From: Gammaproteobacteria bacterium UBA7310
GTDB taxonomy: Bacteria > Pseudomonadota > Gammaproteobacteria > Pseudomonadales > Ketobacteraceae
NCBI GenBank assembly: GCA_002471665.1
Contig: DKQK01000028.1
Location: 124,001 to 188,000, forward strand
DNA: 64,000 bases
Direction: 5' to 3'
The notes under the pieces were generated by a model that saw nothing but the letters and a program-made list of their open reading frames with translations, was not told the origin of the DNA and did not search any database. Every line of letters starts with the position of its first letter. The stretch's first letter is position 1. Shown piece by piece: positions 46,101 through 61,100 of this stretch. Position numbers and translations under genes: made by a program.

Positions 46101-49100
46101 CTCGGAAGGTGAATGGCTGAATCTCAGCTATGACGTCAACCAGGCTAACCCTGAATCACAGATCAACCACGTTGAGATCACTCTCACCGATTTCAATCAG
46201 AATGTGGTGGAGCAGATCTTCAGCAGCGACCCCAATGGCGGCTTTGCAATGCAGTTGCCAGCGGTTGCGGTGCAGGAAAGTTATCGGCTCCGGGTGCGGG
46301 CGTACTTCAATACCGGCTACGATTACAACGAAACCGAAGTCGGCTTGCGGGTAGTGCCGAAAAACACCGTACCGCAACCCGAGATTTCCGGCTTGCCGCC
46401 GCTGGTATACGCCGGTTCCACGCTGTGGGTTGAATTGGCGGACGCCATCGTTGGCTACAATGCCAGTCTGAACATTACCGTGGATGGCGTGCTGCTGGCC
46501 TCGGGCGCGGGCCCGGTTCCCTTTACGGTGCCGGATGATGCCTCCGAGATTGTGGTTTCTGTGATCCTGACCGATGGTTATGGAACGGAGCGCCGGGCGG
46601 AGTTTGTGGCGCAGGTGATGGATCCCTATCGATTGTCCCTGACGGCTGGTTTTGAGTTTGATGCATTGTTACCGGCAGTGGGTGATTACTGGTACAGCCT
46701 GGGCAGTGGGCTCTATAACAGCCAGGGCCTGCAGCTGGAAATGGCCGGTGATATCAGCTCAATGGAATATCTAGGCAAATACCTGCTGTTGGGCGTGCGC
46801 GGATTCGGCTTGTATGTTGTGGATCCGGCCGCCAACTTCAAAATCATGAGTAATCATCCGCTGGCGGGCAACCTCCACCAGATCGCGGTAGTGGGTAATC
46901 AATTGTATGTTCGTACCCAAACCCGTTTGCTTGCCTATGACATTGCCGGCTTGGCTTTCCAGAATGAAACCGATCTTAATTTCAGTGGTACTTTGCTGGA
47001 TATGGTGGGTTACGGTGATGGTGTTGCGGTGCTGACCACCACCGAGATAGCCAGAGCCGAGAATGGTGCGGTATCCGATCGCTATCAACGTACCGGTCTG
47101 GCCACAATAACGCAGCAGGGAAGCGATCTCTACGCCACCGATGTTGATGGCAACCTGATTCGACTTGATGATGACTGGAACGCAGAAGTATTCGCTCTCG
47201 ATGTGTCTGCGGAATTACTGCTGGCGCGACGCGGGCAGTTGATCGCGCTCAATGGCTCGGTGCAAAAGGCCGCGGTGATTGATCTCCATGACTATCAGAG
47301 TCCGGGTGTCATTGCCAACTGGCCACTGGCTCTGTCTGCGGGCATAACCCATGCCGAACAGTTTGCCGGCAAAGTGTACCTTGACTCAGCTCAGGTACTT
47401 GAATTTACGCCTGGCTCGGACGGCTATCTGCCCGTATTTGTGGCGGCGGAATCCGGTTCCGTCTCCGGATTGGCGCGGGATGTCAGTGTGGCCAGGGGAT
47501 CGGTCATCGCAGCCCAGGATAATTATGGTGCGGTTATTCATCAGCGTCAGGGCGGTGGCTGGACGTCGGATGTTCATCCGCAACCCGCCTACAGCAGCAC
47601 GGTAACCCGTGTTGCCAGCGACGCCAATTACCATTATCTGCTGCACAGTGGGCAACAGAAAGTGGAGCGCATCACCCATGCCGGCAGCGGTTCAAACTTC
47701 TTCTACAGTGGCAATGCATTGTCCGACCTCAGCGTATTTGACCGCTGGTTGGCGCTGGCCGATGGTTCCAGTGTGCAGTTGTTTGATCGTGATACGTTAT
47801 CCTTATTGACCAACTTCAGTGTCGGCAACGGCGAGAGCATTGTTGCCCTGGCTGGACAAGGCCATCGTCTTGCCGTGAGTACGGATAGCGGTACGATTTA
47901 CACGCTGGTGGCACGTCCCAATGTCGACGTGACCCAGTGGGCGCTGGAGGAAGAGGTGAGTGCCCTGCCGGAATCCGTGCGTCGCCTGGCAGTGACCCAG
48001 GACTACCTGATCTATGGGTTGGATGCCCGTGTTATCAAGCGCGGCTTCTATACTCAGACCGAGACCCAGATCGATGTGGCCAACGCCCAGTTCATCACCG
48101 CGCTGACGGTTCACAATGGACAGATATGGGTTGCCTATCAGGATAACGACGGTGCAGCGCTGGCGGCCTATGATCTCTATACCAACGATCTGTTGCCGGC
48201 GGCCGCCTTGCGCCTGGATGCTGCAGCCACCGCTATGAGCGGGGAATGGAACCGCTTGATCCTGGCACAAGGTAGCCGTGGCGTACAAATACTGGAAATT
48301 CCCCTGGCGCTTGAGAGTGGTGATATCAGCGCAGTATTGCCCACACCCGCCACTGCGGTTGCCTATGGCGAAACACTGCAGAATCAGTTCGCTGATGTTG
48401 AATCACTGAATAGCGTTGAATGGTACATCAACAATCAGTTGGTGGTGCGCGCTGCCCAGAAACCCTTTGCAAGTCAGCTGCCGGTACCGGCCAGCCTGCC
48501 CAATGGTCAGTCATTTACCTTATACAACAGGGTTGAATTAACCAACGGCCGGGTACTGCAGAGTGTACCCCGTGCGCTGTTCCTGCAGTCCGAGAGCCAA
48601 CTGGTGAACGACTTCCAGGTCAGCATGGATGTGATTGAACACAGCTGGGGGCCCAAACCGTTTGATGTTAAGGCCGTAATTTCAGGCTCCAGCCAGGCCA
48701 TCGCCCAAGTGGAATTGTTTGTCGCCAGTAGTGTGGATGGACCCTGGGAGTTGGTGGGTAAACTTTATGGGCCCGAGTACAAACTGGCCATGAACTGGGG
48801 CGTGGAGCGATCAGGGCACTTTGTTAAAGCCCGTGCGGTGGATATCTACGGCAACGTAGCTGAATCCCAGCCACAGCGCTTCTACCGCTACGAAGACACC
48901 ACCAATCCGTCCGCGGCCTTCACCCTGTCCGGTGACAGTGTTGATGCAGATGGCCAGACCGTTGTTCAGGGCTTCCCCTATCAATTGAGCGTTGCCATTA
49001 ATGACAGTGAGAGCGGGATTGATAAAGCGCTGTTGCGTCGCAATGGCGTGTTGGTGGCCGCGGCCTTTGAGAATGGCGTACTGACATTCTCGGATCAGGC

Positions 49101-52100
49101 AGCGGATACCGGAGTGATCCAGTACCAGATTGAGGTGGTGGATAACGCACTGAACAGTATTTCACAAGCGTTCAATGTCACCATCGGCAGTAACCAGGGG
49201 CCGGTGATTGATAACCTGAACTATCCGGCACAGGTACGTGAACTGGATAGCTTCACCGTGTCGGTCTCTGCATCGGATGATGTGCGTATAGACCGCTTGG
49301 AAGTGGTCTGGGGTGGAACGGTATATGGCAGAGACATTAACCAAGCCAGTGCCACCGCCGAGGCCTTTACCATCGTGGATCAGAGGGTGGAGCGTCTGAC
49401 AGCGGATGCAACGGAAGCGTTAACCGTGCGCGTGACCGATAACAGCGGCATCCTGACCCAGGTCAACTACGACGTCTCCGTGCTTCGCGATCGGGCACCG
49501 GTGGTTGCCAATCTGAACGTGACACCGGATGCACGGGGTTTCTATGGTGGTTCCGCGGGCATCACACTCAGTAACCTACAGAACGTAGACGATGCCTCCG
49601 GGCTTAACGTTGAAATCGTGCAGGTCAACGCCGGCGTCGAAACCACTGTGTTCGAGCGTACTAATCTCAGCGGCTATACCAATACCCTGAATCATTACTT
49701 CCGTTATCCCACTAGCGCCCTGGATGGGGATATGTACCGCTTCAAAGTGGTACTGAAAGACAAGATCGGCCAGGAAGTGGAAACCGCACTCTATGAAGTG
49801 CCGCTGACCCAGGCGCCGAACCTGATCCGCTTCGCAGCTGTTGCGGCCAATGAAAATCCGCTTGAGGTGCAGGTGGGTGAAAGCCCTGTCTACCGGGTGG
49901 AAGTGCTGGATGCGGCGGCGCGGCCGGTTGCCGGTCAGCAGGTGCGCTGGACCTTGAAAGATGTTGCTTCCAGCAATGTGATCTCGATGGGTGATTCCAC
50001 CAGTGCGGAAAATGGTACGGCAACTCTGAATATGTCCACCTCGCTGCGGGCGACCAGCTATGAGCTAAGGGCGGAATTGGTGGATTATCCGGTTATTGAA
50101 AGAGCGCAATTCTCGGTGACCGTGAAACCAGGTCAAACCCAGGAGCTGCGCTTTAATCAGATGCCGGAAGCCACCGCCGGAGAATTGTTCTCGATCAATG
50201 TCGATGCCTATGATGCACAAGGTAATCGCAATGAATCGGATTCGGCTACCAGCTTTACGCTGACCATGCCCAACCCGGATTTCGAAGTAACGGCGGGGGA
50301 TAACGTCAACATTCAGACCATCACCACCGCACAAGGTAGCGTTCAGCGTGCTGTAGTCACATTGCAGAATGGGGCAGCATCCCTGCAGGTGCGCGCCACT
50401 ACGGTGGCGGGTGATTATCAACTGGCTATCACCGGCAGCAGCGGCAAACAAACCCGCTACGACCATGACGGCAGCGCGGCCACGGCACCACAGTCCGTAA
50501 GCGAACTGCCGTTGGTGGTTGCCGCCGCCGATGCCGTAACTCTGCTGTTTGTTGATGAGACACTGGCAGAGCAGGCGGAAGGTGATGTAGCGGAATACGG
50601 CACCAAACGTGCGGCCCGCATCTATCTGGTGATGGAAGATACCTACGGTAACCGAAGCCAGCGCTTCCTGGGCGAGGATGCGAACTTCACCCTGGGTGTT
50701 GCGGTATCCGGTAGTGCAGTCATCAACGATCAGGGCAACCTGGTTGATGTTGCCCTGGTGGATGGTGTTGCGACCCTGGATGTCAGCAATACCGAATATG
50801 AAACCGTGACGCTGACCGTGGCCAGTGTTCCCGCTCAATATCAAGTGCTGGATTACACCACCACGTTTGACCTGCTGTTTAATCAGCAGCCTCCGGAAAT
50901 CAACGAATCCGGATTCCTGGGAGAGGTGAATAGCACCCGCCTGACCGCGTACTTTGTCTATGACGAAACCGTCGAGGCCCTGCAAGCTGGTACCCTGGTG
51001 AGCATCCTGAGCGCCGGCGTGGAGATCAATGGAACCTCATCCATTCAGGGTGACACCGTATTCTTTACACCGGATTCTGCCTTGGCATTGAACACCTGTT
51101 ATCAGTACGACACCACCGGTTCTGTATTGACCAGTGCGACCCGGGCTGAGTCGGTTCGGGTCGAACAAGGTGACGTGTGTACACCACAAGCTCTGGTGGG
51201 TGTTCCCAACAAGCTGGCGGTATACATTGGCCAGAGTGTGACGTTGCCGGTGCAGCTGGGTGTGAGCTATAGCTCCATCAGTAGTGGCCAGGTGACCCTT
51301 GGGGATTCCACACTTGGATTCAGTTGGAATCCATCCTACCGCCGCTTCACGGTGCCTGATTTCGCGGCATTGGATCCGGGCTTCAGCGATGGCGTTGCGA
51401 AACCATTGACGTTGAGCGGTACCTACGGCGGAGCTGCATTAACAGTGGGTAACAGTCTGACATTACAAGTGTATCTGCCGGATGGGGATGCTGATGGTGA
51501 TGGCATACCCAACCGGATTGAAATTGAAACCGGCAATCTGCTGCCCGGTTCAATTGACAGTGATGGCAATGGCACCCTGGACATCAACGAGGACAGCGAC
51601 GGTGATGGCCTGAGTAACGGTGCCGAGTTGGCCGCAGGTACGTTGATTAATGACAGTGACACCGACAATGACGGCCTCAGTGATGGCAGCGAAGTTCTCA
51701 ACCACGGCAGTAATCCATTGCTGCAGGATTCCGATGGCGATGGCCTGACGGATTACGTGGAAGTGTCGTCTATTCCGTCTTCTGATCCCACCTTGAGGGA
51801 TACCGACGGCGATGGCATGAACGATGCCCAGGAGCGCCAGAACAACCTCAATCCGCGCGATGCCGACGATGCCGCGGCTGATGAGGACGGCGACGGCCTG
51901 TCCAACCTGCAGGAAATCCAGCTGGGTACCCTGGTTCGCGTAACCGATACCGATGGCGATACCTTGTCGGATGGTGATGAGGTGAATACGGTGGATTCCG
52001 ATCCGCTCCTGCAGGACACCGATGACGATGGGCTGCGCGATGACGAAGACAGTGAGCCTCGCGTGCCGGATACACAAAGTCCGCAGATCACGCTGTCCTC

Positions 52101-55100
52101 GCCTGCCGCGGGCGAGCAGCTACTGAAGGGGCAAACGATTACCCTCACCCCGGCGCTGAGCGACAACGGGCGCGTGGTAAAAGTGGATTACTACATCAAT
52201 AACGCGACGCTGCTGGCTTCTGAAGCAGCACCGTTCAGTGTCAGCTATCAGTTGCCGGCACTGTCCGGAGAGCTGCAGGTACGGGCGATTGCCTACGATA
52301 CCAATGACAACGCCGGTGAGATCAACGCCACCTTTACGGTGATTGATGATCCGTTAACAACGGTGATCGGCCGGGTTGTTGATGGTTCCGGAGCGGGATT
52401 GCCGGATGTCACCGTGACTGTGTTGGGTCTGGAAACCATTACCCAGTCTGACGGTGCCTTTGTGGTAACGCAGGTACCGGTTGCCGGTGGCGCCATCCAG
52501 GTGGTGGCCAACGGTGTAGTCAGTGGAGACGCGGTGACCGCCCTCAGTGATACCTATGAGCCCGTTTGGGCGGGTACTACGGATGTGGGCGATATCCTGT
52601 TGCAACCTGTTGCCCGCAAGGTGGGTTATTACAGCCACCGGGATTATCAGGGCTCAAGCAATCAAGCCAGCATCATCACCAATGCCGGCTTTGATGCGGT
52701 CCAGATAGTCGACCCGGTAACGGAAGATCTTTCCGAGTTGGTGATGGTGGTTGTGGAAAGCGACCAGTACTATCGTTCCTGGAGTGGTGGTGCCTCGGCA
52801 GCCAGAAAGGCCGCATTTGAAGCCTATGCCGAAAACGGTGGTATTCTCGTCTGGCATGAAGACAGACCCTATGATTCCAACACCACTTATTACAGGTTGC
52901 CAGGGTTGGATTTCTGGCCAATTTACAACACCGATTACTCCAATCGATATCCGGTCTATGACATCAATCTGATGTCTGACATCATGGTGGGTGCGGCCGG
53001 AGATCTGAACCGGAATTCGCTGGGCAATACCAATGGCAGCTATGGCTACCTGCCCATGGACCAACTGCCGGAAGGCATGACGCCGGTGATGCTGCGCAGT
53101 GATCGTCGTTACAAGCAGGTGGCGGCCGTGGAATATGAGTACGGCAGTGGTTTGATTTACTACAGTACCGTCCGCATGGCCTATCTGGTGGCATCGTCCC
53201 CGTACAACACGGTGTACATGCCCAACCTGTTGCAGAGCCTGTATAACCGATCACTGGCCGATCAGGACGAGGATGGCTTACCGGATATCCAGGAATACAG
53301 CAACGGCACCGACCCTTACTCCAATGATAAGGACGGTGATGGTTTGTTGGATGGGTTCGAAGTCCGCTTTGGTTATGATCCAACGGTCGATGAAGGCGTT
53401 GCCAACCTCGATGACGACAACGATGGCCTCACCACACTGGAAGAGCAGGCTATTGGCACGCATCCGAAGCGTTGGGATACGGATGGTGATGGCCTCTACG
53501 ACGGTGAAGAGGTGAATCCAAGCGGCGCGTACCCTGCGTCCAGCCCCCTCAGTGAAGATACCGATTTTGATGGCATCTGGGATGATGATGAGCGAACCTT
53601 CGGTGGTGATCCCAACCTCAGTGACACGGATGCGGATGGCTTGTCGGATTATGTGGAGCGTTATAACAGCTATACCTCATTGACCAATCCGGACTCCGAT
53701 TTTGATGGCCTGTCCGATGGCATCGAATACAACAGCCCGATTCTGAATCCGAATAACGATCAGGATGCAAACGCGGATTACGATAACGACGGCTTGAATA
53801 ACAAGCTGGAACTACTTGTCTATGAAACCGATCCTGAAGTGGCGGATACGGACAGTGATGGCCTGCTGGACGGTGCGGAAATTCTGGCTGGCGCTGATCC
53901 CTATAACCCGGACAGCGATGGTGATGGCATGGAAGACGGTGTCGATAACGATCCGCTCGAATTCGATACCGTGGCGCCGCAGGTGGTCATCAGCAGCCCC
54001 GCTGCAGGATACGAAGTGGTTTACGGTGAAGAACTCAGCCTGTCGGTTGACCTCACTGAAAACGGCGTGAACGAATCCGTGACCTATACCATTGATGGCA
54101 CCAATACGCTGGTATCTACTGACGCACCGTTCTCGGTGAACTACACAGCACCGGTCAGTGGCGATAGCTTTACGTTGGAAGTGTACGCCACTGATGTGAG
54201 TGGCAATACTTCAACTGTGGTATCAGAAACCTATTCTCTGATAGCAGACCTGCCCATGACGGTGACTGGCAGAGTACTGGATGCGTTGGGTCAACCGGTA
54301 GAAGCGGTCAGCGTAGAAGTTGGGGGAATCACGGTGACGACGGATTCTGAAGGCACCTTTACTGTCACTGGAGTACCGACGATAGATACCCTGATTCGTG
54401 TTTCTGCTTCCACACAATTCGGTGCAGCAGAGATGACGGCTGAATCCGTCTGGTTCGAGCCGGTACGAAATGGAAATGTCTCGGTTGGTGATCTGGTGCT
54501 GTCCACTAGCGGAGGCACCAATCAGGGAACGCTGGTGGGTTATTATAATATGTCCAGTAATAGTGGCGTCTCCAGTCAACTGCCACCTATTACGGCTGCC
54601 GGGTTGCAGGGTGCCAGCATCACGGATCTCAATAATGACAACTTAACTGAGTACACAATTCTGTTTGTTGAGTTGCCCAGTAACAGCTCCAATAGCTATT
54701 CAAGTACCTATATCAACAATTCGGCGAAGATCGCCCAATTTGTTGACGATGGTGGTGTTTTGATTGTCCATGACCGATCTACAGGCAATTCCAATAGAGT
54801 ACTGCCTGGTAATCCTGGTACAGCCTATAGAGACGTTGATTCAAATGTATCTTTGGCACCGGATGCCCCTGCGGATTTCGTAAGCGGTCCGGGAGGTACG
54901 ATCACCAACAGCACATTGGATGGATCAAGTGCATCGCACGGCTATGTGTTGGGTAACACTGTAGAACCTGGTTCTTATCCATTGATCGTACAAGCGGATA
55001 ACGGCCAGTGGGTCACTTATGTTTACCCCTATGGCAGAGGTAAGGTCGTGTATTCCTCCACGCCACTGGATTATTTCCTGGTTAATTACCGCAGCGGAAT

Positions 55101-58100
55101 CAGTGATATATATCCCGCTAATCTGTTGTCCTATGTTTCCAGAAACCTGACCAAGATCGACAGTGACGGGGATGGTGTTGCCGATGCAGATGAAGTACCA
55201 CTGGGCCTTGATCCATTTAATGAGGATTCAGATGGCGACAGCCTGATTGATGGCTGGGAGATTGAGCATGGGTTCAATCCTCTTTCAGAGGCCGGTGCGG
55301 GTGAAACCTTTGACGATCCCGATACCGATGGCTTGAACAACCTGGAAGAACAAACCTGGCTGACGGATCCCAACAATCCCGACAGCGACGGCGATACCCT
55401 GGTTGATGGCGATGAAGTCAATATTCATGGTACAGATCCGGCCAAGTCCGACACCGACGGTGACGAACTCTCCGACGACTATGAATTGGCGCAAGGCTTG
55501 TTGCCGGACAACGTTGACAGTGATGGCGACACACTCAACGATTACGACGAGATCTATGTCTACGATACCAATCCGCTGGCGACGGACAGTGACGGTGATG
55601 AAATTCCGGATCTGTATGAAGTGGAAAACGGCCTGTTGAATGAGCCTGCAGACGGTGATCTCGATAACGACGGGTTGACCAACCTGGAAGAGTTCCAGCA
55701 AGGCACCAATCCACAGGATCAGGACAGTGACGATGATCAGCTTTGGGACGGTTGGGAGCTTGGAGTTTACCAGACTGATCCAACGCTGCCAGACAGCGAT
55801 AATGACGGGCGCTGGGACGGTAATGAGGCAATCGTTGATGGAACTGATCCAAATGATCCTGCCTCGGTTCTGCCGGTTACCTCTATGTGTCGAACGCTCA
55901 ATGATGCTAACGGCCGAAGTTGGCAGTTCTGTAGCGAAGGTGCCGTAACCAACAGTTGGGCAGGGTCCAGTGGCAGCACTAGCTCGGCGATTTGGTATGA
56001 TGGTTTTGACGCCTCGATCATCTCCGAATCAGGATCCACTTCCTACTATGGAGGAAACTCGACGGTAGGAACCTCCCAGGAAGGTCGTGAATGGCATTTT
56101 GCTGCTCAGGAACTGAATGATCTTTTGTATGCCCGCAGAGTCTTCGTGCCTGCCAGTGGAGAGGCGTTTGTTCGATACATAGAGATACTCGAAAATCCGA
56201 CGGATGTTGCGCGTACCATTACCGTGAGCTTGTATTCACGCTATGGTCGCTATAGCAATTACGCTGAGCTTCAGACTTCCAGCGGTGACAACAGCATTGA
56301 TGTGACGGATAGCTATGCGCTGTGGCGTGACACTAATTATTCCAGCCGCCCTGTGATCGGGCATCTGTTCAAAGATGACAATGTTGCCACGTCGATTACG
56401 GATAATTCGTACGGTGCCAGTGGGAATTACAACTGGGATATCGAGTTTGAAGTAACCATTCCCGCCAACAGCCGACGTGCGCTGATGCACTTTGCCACCA
56501 TGGAAAGTGATTTTGAAACGGGTGAACCCAATCTGCAGAATCTGCAGAAGATGTCAGCGACAACATTGGCCGGGATTGATGCGGAACTGGCCGCCGATAT
56601 CGTCAATTTCAATGCGTTCATTGATTCCGATGAGGATGGTTTGAGTGATGAGCTGGAAGCCACATTCGGCTCGGATCCGCAGCTTTCCGATACCGATGGC
56701 GACGGTCTAAGCGATCTGCAGGAATACAATCTGGGAACCGATCCACAAGTGCCGGATAATACGGTTCCCGTGGTGACCTGGGTCAACCCGGTAGAGGGCG
56801 ATGATGTATACCGCGGCGCTGATTTGCAACTAGCGTTCGACGTGGTGGATGACGGTTCAATCGAGTATGTCGAACTGTATGTGGATGATGTTCTGTACAC
56901 AACGATTGCGGATGAGAACTACTCTGTAGCCTGGCAGGTTCCCGATGCAGATTCCGTCACGCTTAAGGTGATCGCTTACGACTCCAATGCTAATCAGGGC
57001 CAAAGCGAGATCGTTATAGCGCCCCAGGATGTGCCGTCAACCGATTTGACTGGTGCTGTCCGCTTCCAGGGTGTGGCCGGAGATTATTATTTGGCAGGCT
57101 TGACCGTTGACATTGAGTCATCAGGCTCGGTCACGACTACGGATGAGAATGGCCAGTTTACTTTGACCAACATCAGCGCAATGTCTGGTGAACTCGTGGT
57201 AAGCGTGAGTGGTGTGGTTGGTGCGGTTAATTTGGAAGAGGAATTCGTCTTAGAGTCCAGTGGCTTTAACTACGGGGGCGTAACGGATATAGGAACGCTG
57301 GATCTTGGTGCCAATAGTATTAGTGTCGAATTCAATACTGACGCTGGTGAAAACTATTACTTCAATGACGAAGGCACCGGCCAGTATGCGCTAGCAAAGG
57401 ATTTCAGCTTCTTTGGCCAATCTTATTCCAACATATATGTTGATTCAAATGGGTACGTGCGTTTCGTAAATTATGGCCGTACCTCATACAGTGTTCCCTG
57501 GATGAATCCGCCGCTCGTAGTGCCCTTTGGTATGGATATGGATGGCCGAGGCAATCCGTTAACTGTGGCAGAAGATGACAATGGTGCTTATGTTACCTGG
57601 TACAACTATGGGCACTGGAGCAGAGGCGGCGCTGCTACCTTCCAGCTGCAGTTGCTGGGGGGTGGGGTGTTCGCATATCTCTATCAATCGGCTGATCAGG
57701 TGATTTTGAATGCCAGTAGCATATATATAGGTTTATCACCAGGCTCTGCCGCAGATACATATGAATCAATTTCGTTTGATACACTGATTGACTCTTACAC
57801 CACGCCCGACAATACGGAAGTCAGGTCCTCTATACCCAGCTCTGAATTTGATGCCATCGGTAAGACAATTGTCTTTATTCCCCAATCCGATGGCCAATAC
57901 AACGTCGTGTTCGGCGCAATTGGCCAGAACATATCCATTGGAATGCTCGATTCGGATGGGGATGGGCTAACGGATTTGGAGGAAACGCTGCTCGGTGTTA
58001 CAGCAGTTGATAATCCAGACTATGATGACGACGGCTTGCTGGATGGGGATGAATATTCAATTGGAACCGATCCGATTAATTCAGATTCCGATGGTGACGA

Positions 58101-61100
58101 TCTATTGGACGGCTTCGAAGTCACCTACGGTTTCGATCCCAATTCACCGGTATTGCCCGGTGAGCGTGATGAGGATTTCGATAACGACGGCCTGACCAAC
58201 TTCGAAGAGCAGCAACTGGGCACCGATCCAACACTGATGGATACGGATGGTGACATGCTGTCCGATGGCCTTGAAGTGAATGAATTGGGAAGTGACCCTA
58301 CCTCAACCAACAGTGACAGCGATAGTCTTGCCGATTGGGAAGAGTTCATCTATGGCAGCAGCCTGGTGGACGCTGACACCGACGGTGACGGCCTCGATGA
58401 CTATGCAGAAGTTTACATCTACGGTACGTCACCCACCTTGGTGGATACCGATGGTGATCAGATGTCCGACCGCTTTGAAGCGGACTGGAACCTCTTCAAT
58501 GCAGTGGCCGATGCCGACTACGATGGTGATGGTCTGCTGAATTATGAAGAAGAGTTGTACGGTACCGATCCAACAAGAACGGATACGGACTACGATGAGT
58601 TGACGGACGGTGAAGAGGTGAACCGCTATAACACCAATCCGGCTGAAGCCGACAGCGATGTGGACGGCCGCTGGGATCAAGACGAACTCTTTGTGGATAA
58701 CACCGATCCGAATCTGGCATCCAGCGTACTGACCGATTCCTATTTGCCTTACTACAGTTCGCTGCAGCAGGGCATTCAGTGGACGATTCATCGGGACGGT
58801 TACATCAGTGATATCCGGGTGGATACCATCTCAATCACCACGTTGGCCGGGCGCTTGAACGTCACCGGTGATGTCAGCCAGATGTATTACAACGATGGTA
58901 GTAACGGTGGTGATGCGGCCACGGATGCCAGCGGTTACGAGCACTTTGTCGGGCCCGACCGTATGCAGGATCTGATGGTGAGCCGTCGCGTTTACCGTGA
59001 TAGTGCCAACCATGATTATGTGCGCTACCTAGACCTGTTTGCCAATGTCGGAGACGCTGCCGTTAGCATCAACGCCACCTATAACACCAACTATCTGGCG
59101 GGTGCCGGTGGTAGCGGTGCCATTGAATTGATCACCGAATCCGGACAGGCGCAGCCCACGGAAAGTGATCGCTATATCATCCTGTACGACAGCGTGGATG
59201 CCAATCAGCCGGTTCTGGGGCATATTATGCTGGGGCTGGAGTCAGTGGCAGGTAACTGTGGCAGTACAGCCCAGGCACAAAGCAACTACTGGGATCAGTG
59301 CTACAGTCTCACCGTCGCGGCGGGGGATCAGGTGGCTCTGCTGCACTATTACGTAGTGGGTCGTACGGTGGCAGAGGTTCAGGCCCGTATTGATGCGATC
59401 CTGCGCTTCGACAGTGCCAGCCTCTACAATATGGATGCTGCGTTGATCGATGATGTTGCCAACTTCGATATTGAACTGGATAGCGACAGCGATGGCTTAA
59501 GCGATGCGCTGGAGCAAATTCTGGGCACCAATATCAATCTGGCGGATACCGATGGTGACGGCATGTCGGACGCGTTCGAATACGCCAACGAGCTGGAACC
59601 GGTGGCAACGGACGATTCGGCGTCTGATAAAGATGGCGATGGCCTGACCAACATCGAAGAAATGACATTGGGCACCTCAGTGACCAATCCGGATACCGAT
59701 GGGGATGGTGTCTCCGACGGGGATGAAGTGAACGTCTACAACGGCAATCCGTTCCTCACGGATACCGATGGTGACGGACTGCAGGATGGCGATGAAGTCA
59801 CTTACAACACCAAGCTGGATGATGTGGATAGCGATGATGACGGTTTGAATGATTATCTGGAAACCGCTATCGGCTTTGATCCCAATGCAACGGATGGTGA
59901 CGGTGACGGCATTCCGGATGAATATGAGCGAGCCTACTTCAATGGTGATGTGGCGCCGGATGCCGATTACGACAATGATGGGCTCAGCAATCTGTATGAG
60001 TACCAGAACAATCTGCTGCCCAATGATGCGGATACCGATAATGATCTGCTGCTGGATGGTGAAGAGCTGACGCTGGGTACTGATCCATTGCTGTTTGCCT
60101 CGGACACATTGTTGCGTGGTGATGCAGAAGAGCGGTTTGTCGACGGCACCGATCCATTGGAGAGCAGTGATGACCTCACCACATTGTCGCTGCCCGGCCT
60201 GTTTGTTGATGGGGCCGGTGGTGAATGGGCATTTGATACCAGTGGTAACCTGACCCTGGCCGACAGCACCTACAATGCCATACGGTCGGCCAGCATGCGG
60301 CCCTCCAGTATTTACTATGGCAACTACTCATCAGGCTATTACACCAGTAGTTCTGATCTGGTGGCGCTGGGTGATGATGGCGAGTTTGCTACTTCCCTGC
60401 GCCGTTACGGTGATGCCCTGTATCACCGCCGAGTGTATGTGCCAACCACCGGTGACAGCTTTGTTCGTTACCAGGAGACCTTTGACAATCAAAGTGATGC
60501 GGCCATGGACGTCGGCGTGAGGCTGTCAAGCTACTACCATTACTACTCCAGCTCGTCTGAAGTGACTCTGCTCACCAGCAGCGGTGACAGTGTGCTGAAT
60601 GAAGAGGATTACTACCTGATTGCCTACAGCCCGGGCTCACCGGAGCGGCCGGTACTGGGGCACCTGTTTGGGACACAATACTCAGCGGTTAAACCCTGCG
60701 ACAGTTCCGCTGCAGGAACCAACTACTGGTATCTGTGCCTGGAATCCTCAGTGGCTCCCGGTGAGCGTGTGACCTTCCTGCATTACGTGGTAATGGGGGA
60801 CAGTGTTGAAGATGTTCAGGCACAACTGGATGCCCTGCGCAAGCTGGATGGCCAGGCACTGAATGGTATTGATGCCAACCAGGCTGCGACAATCGCCAAC
60901 CTCAGTGCCTACGTGGACTCCGACGGCGATGGTTTAAGTGATGTGCTGGAAGCCAGCCTGGGTACACTGAATGACAGCCAGGATTCCGATGGCGATGGTG
61001 TCAGCGATTGGGAGGAGTACGCGGCCGGTGGTGATCCGGCGGTGGCGGATAACGCCGATCCCACTGTGGTATTACTGACCCCGTCTCAGGGTGAGGCGTT

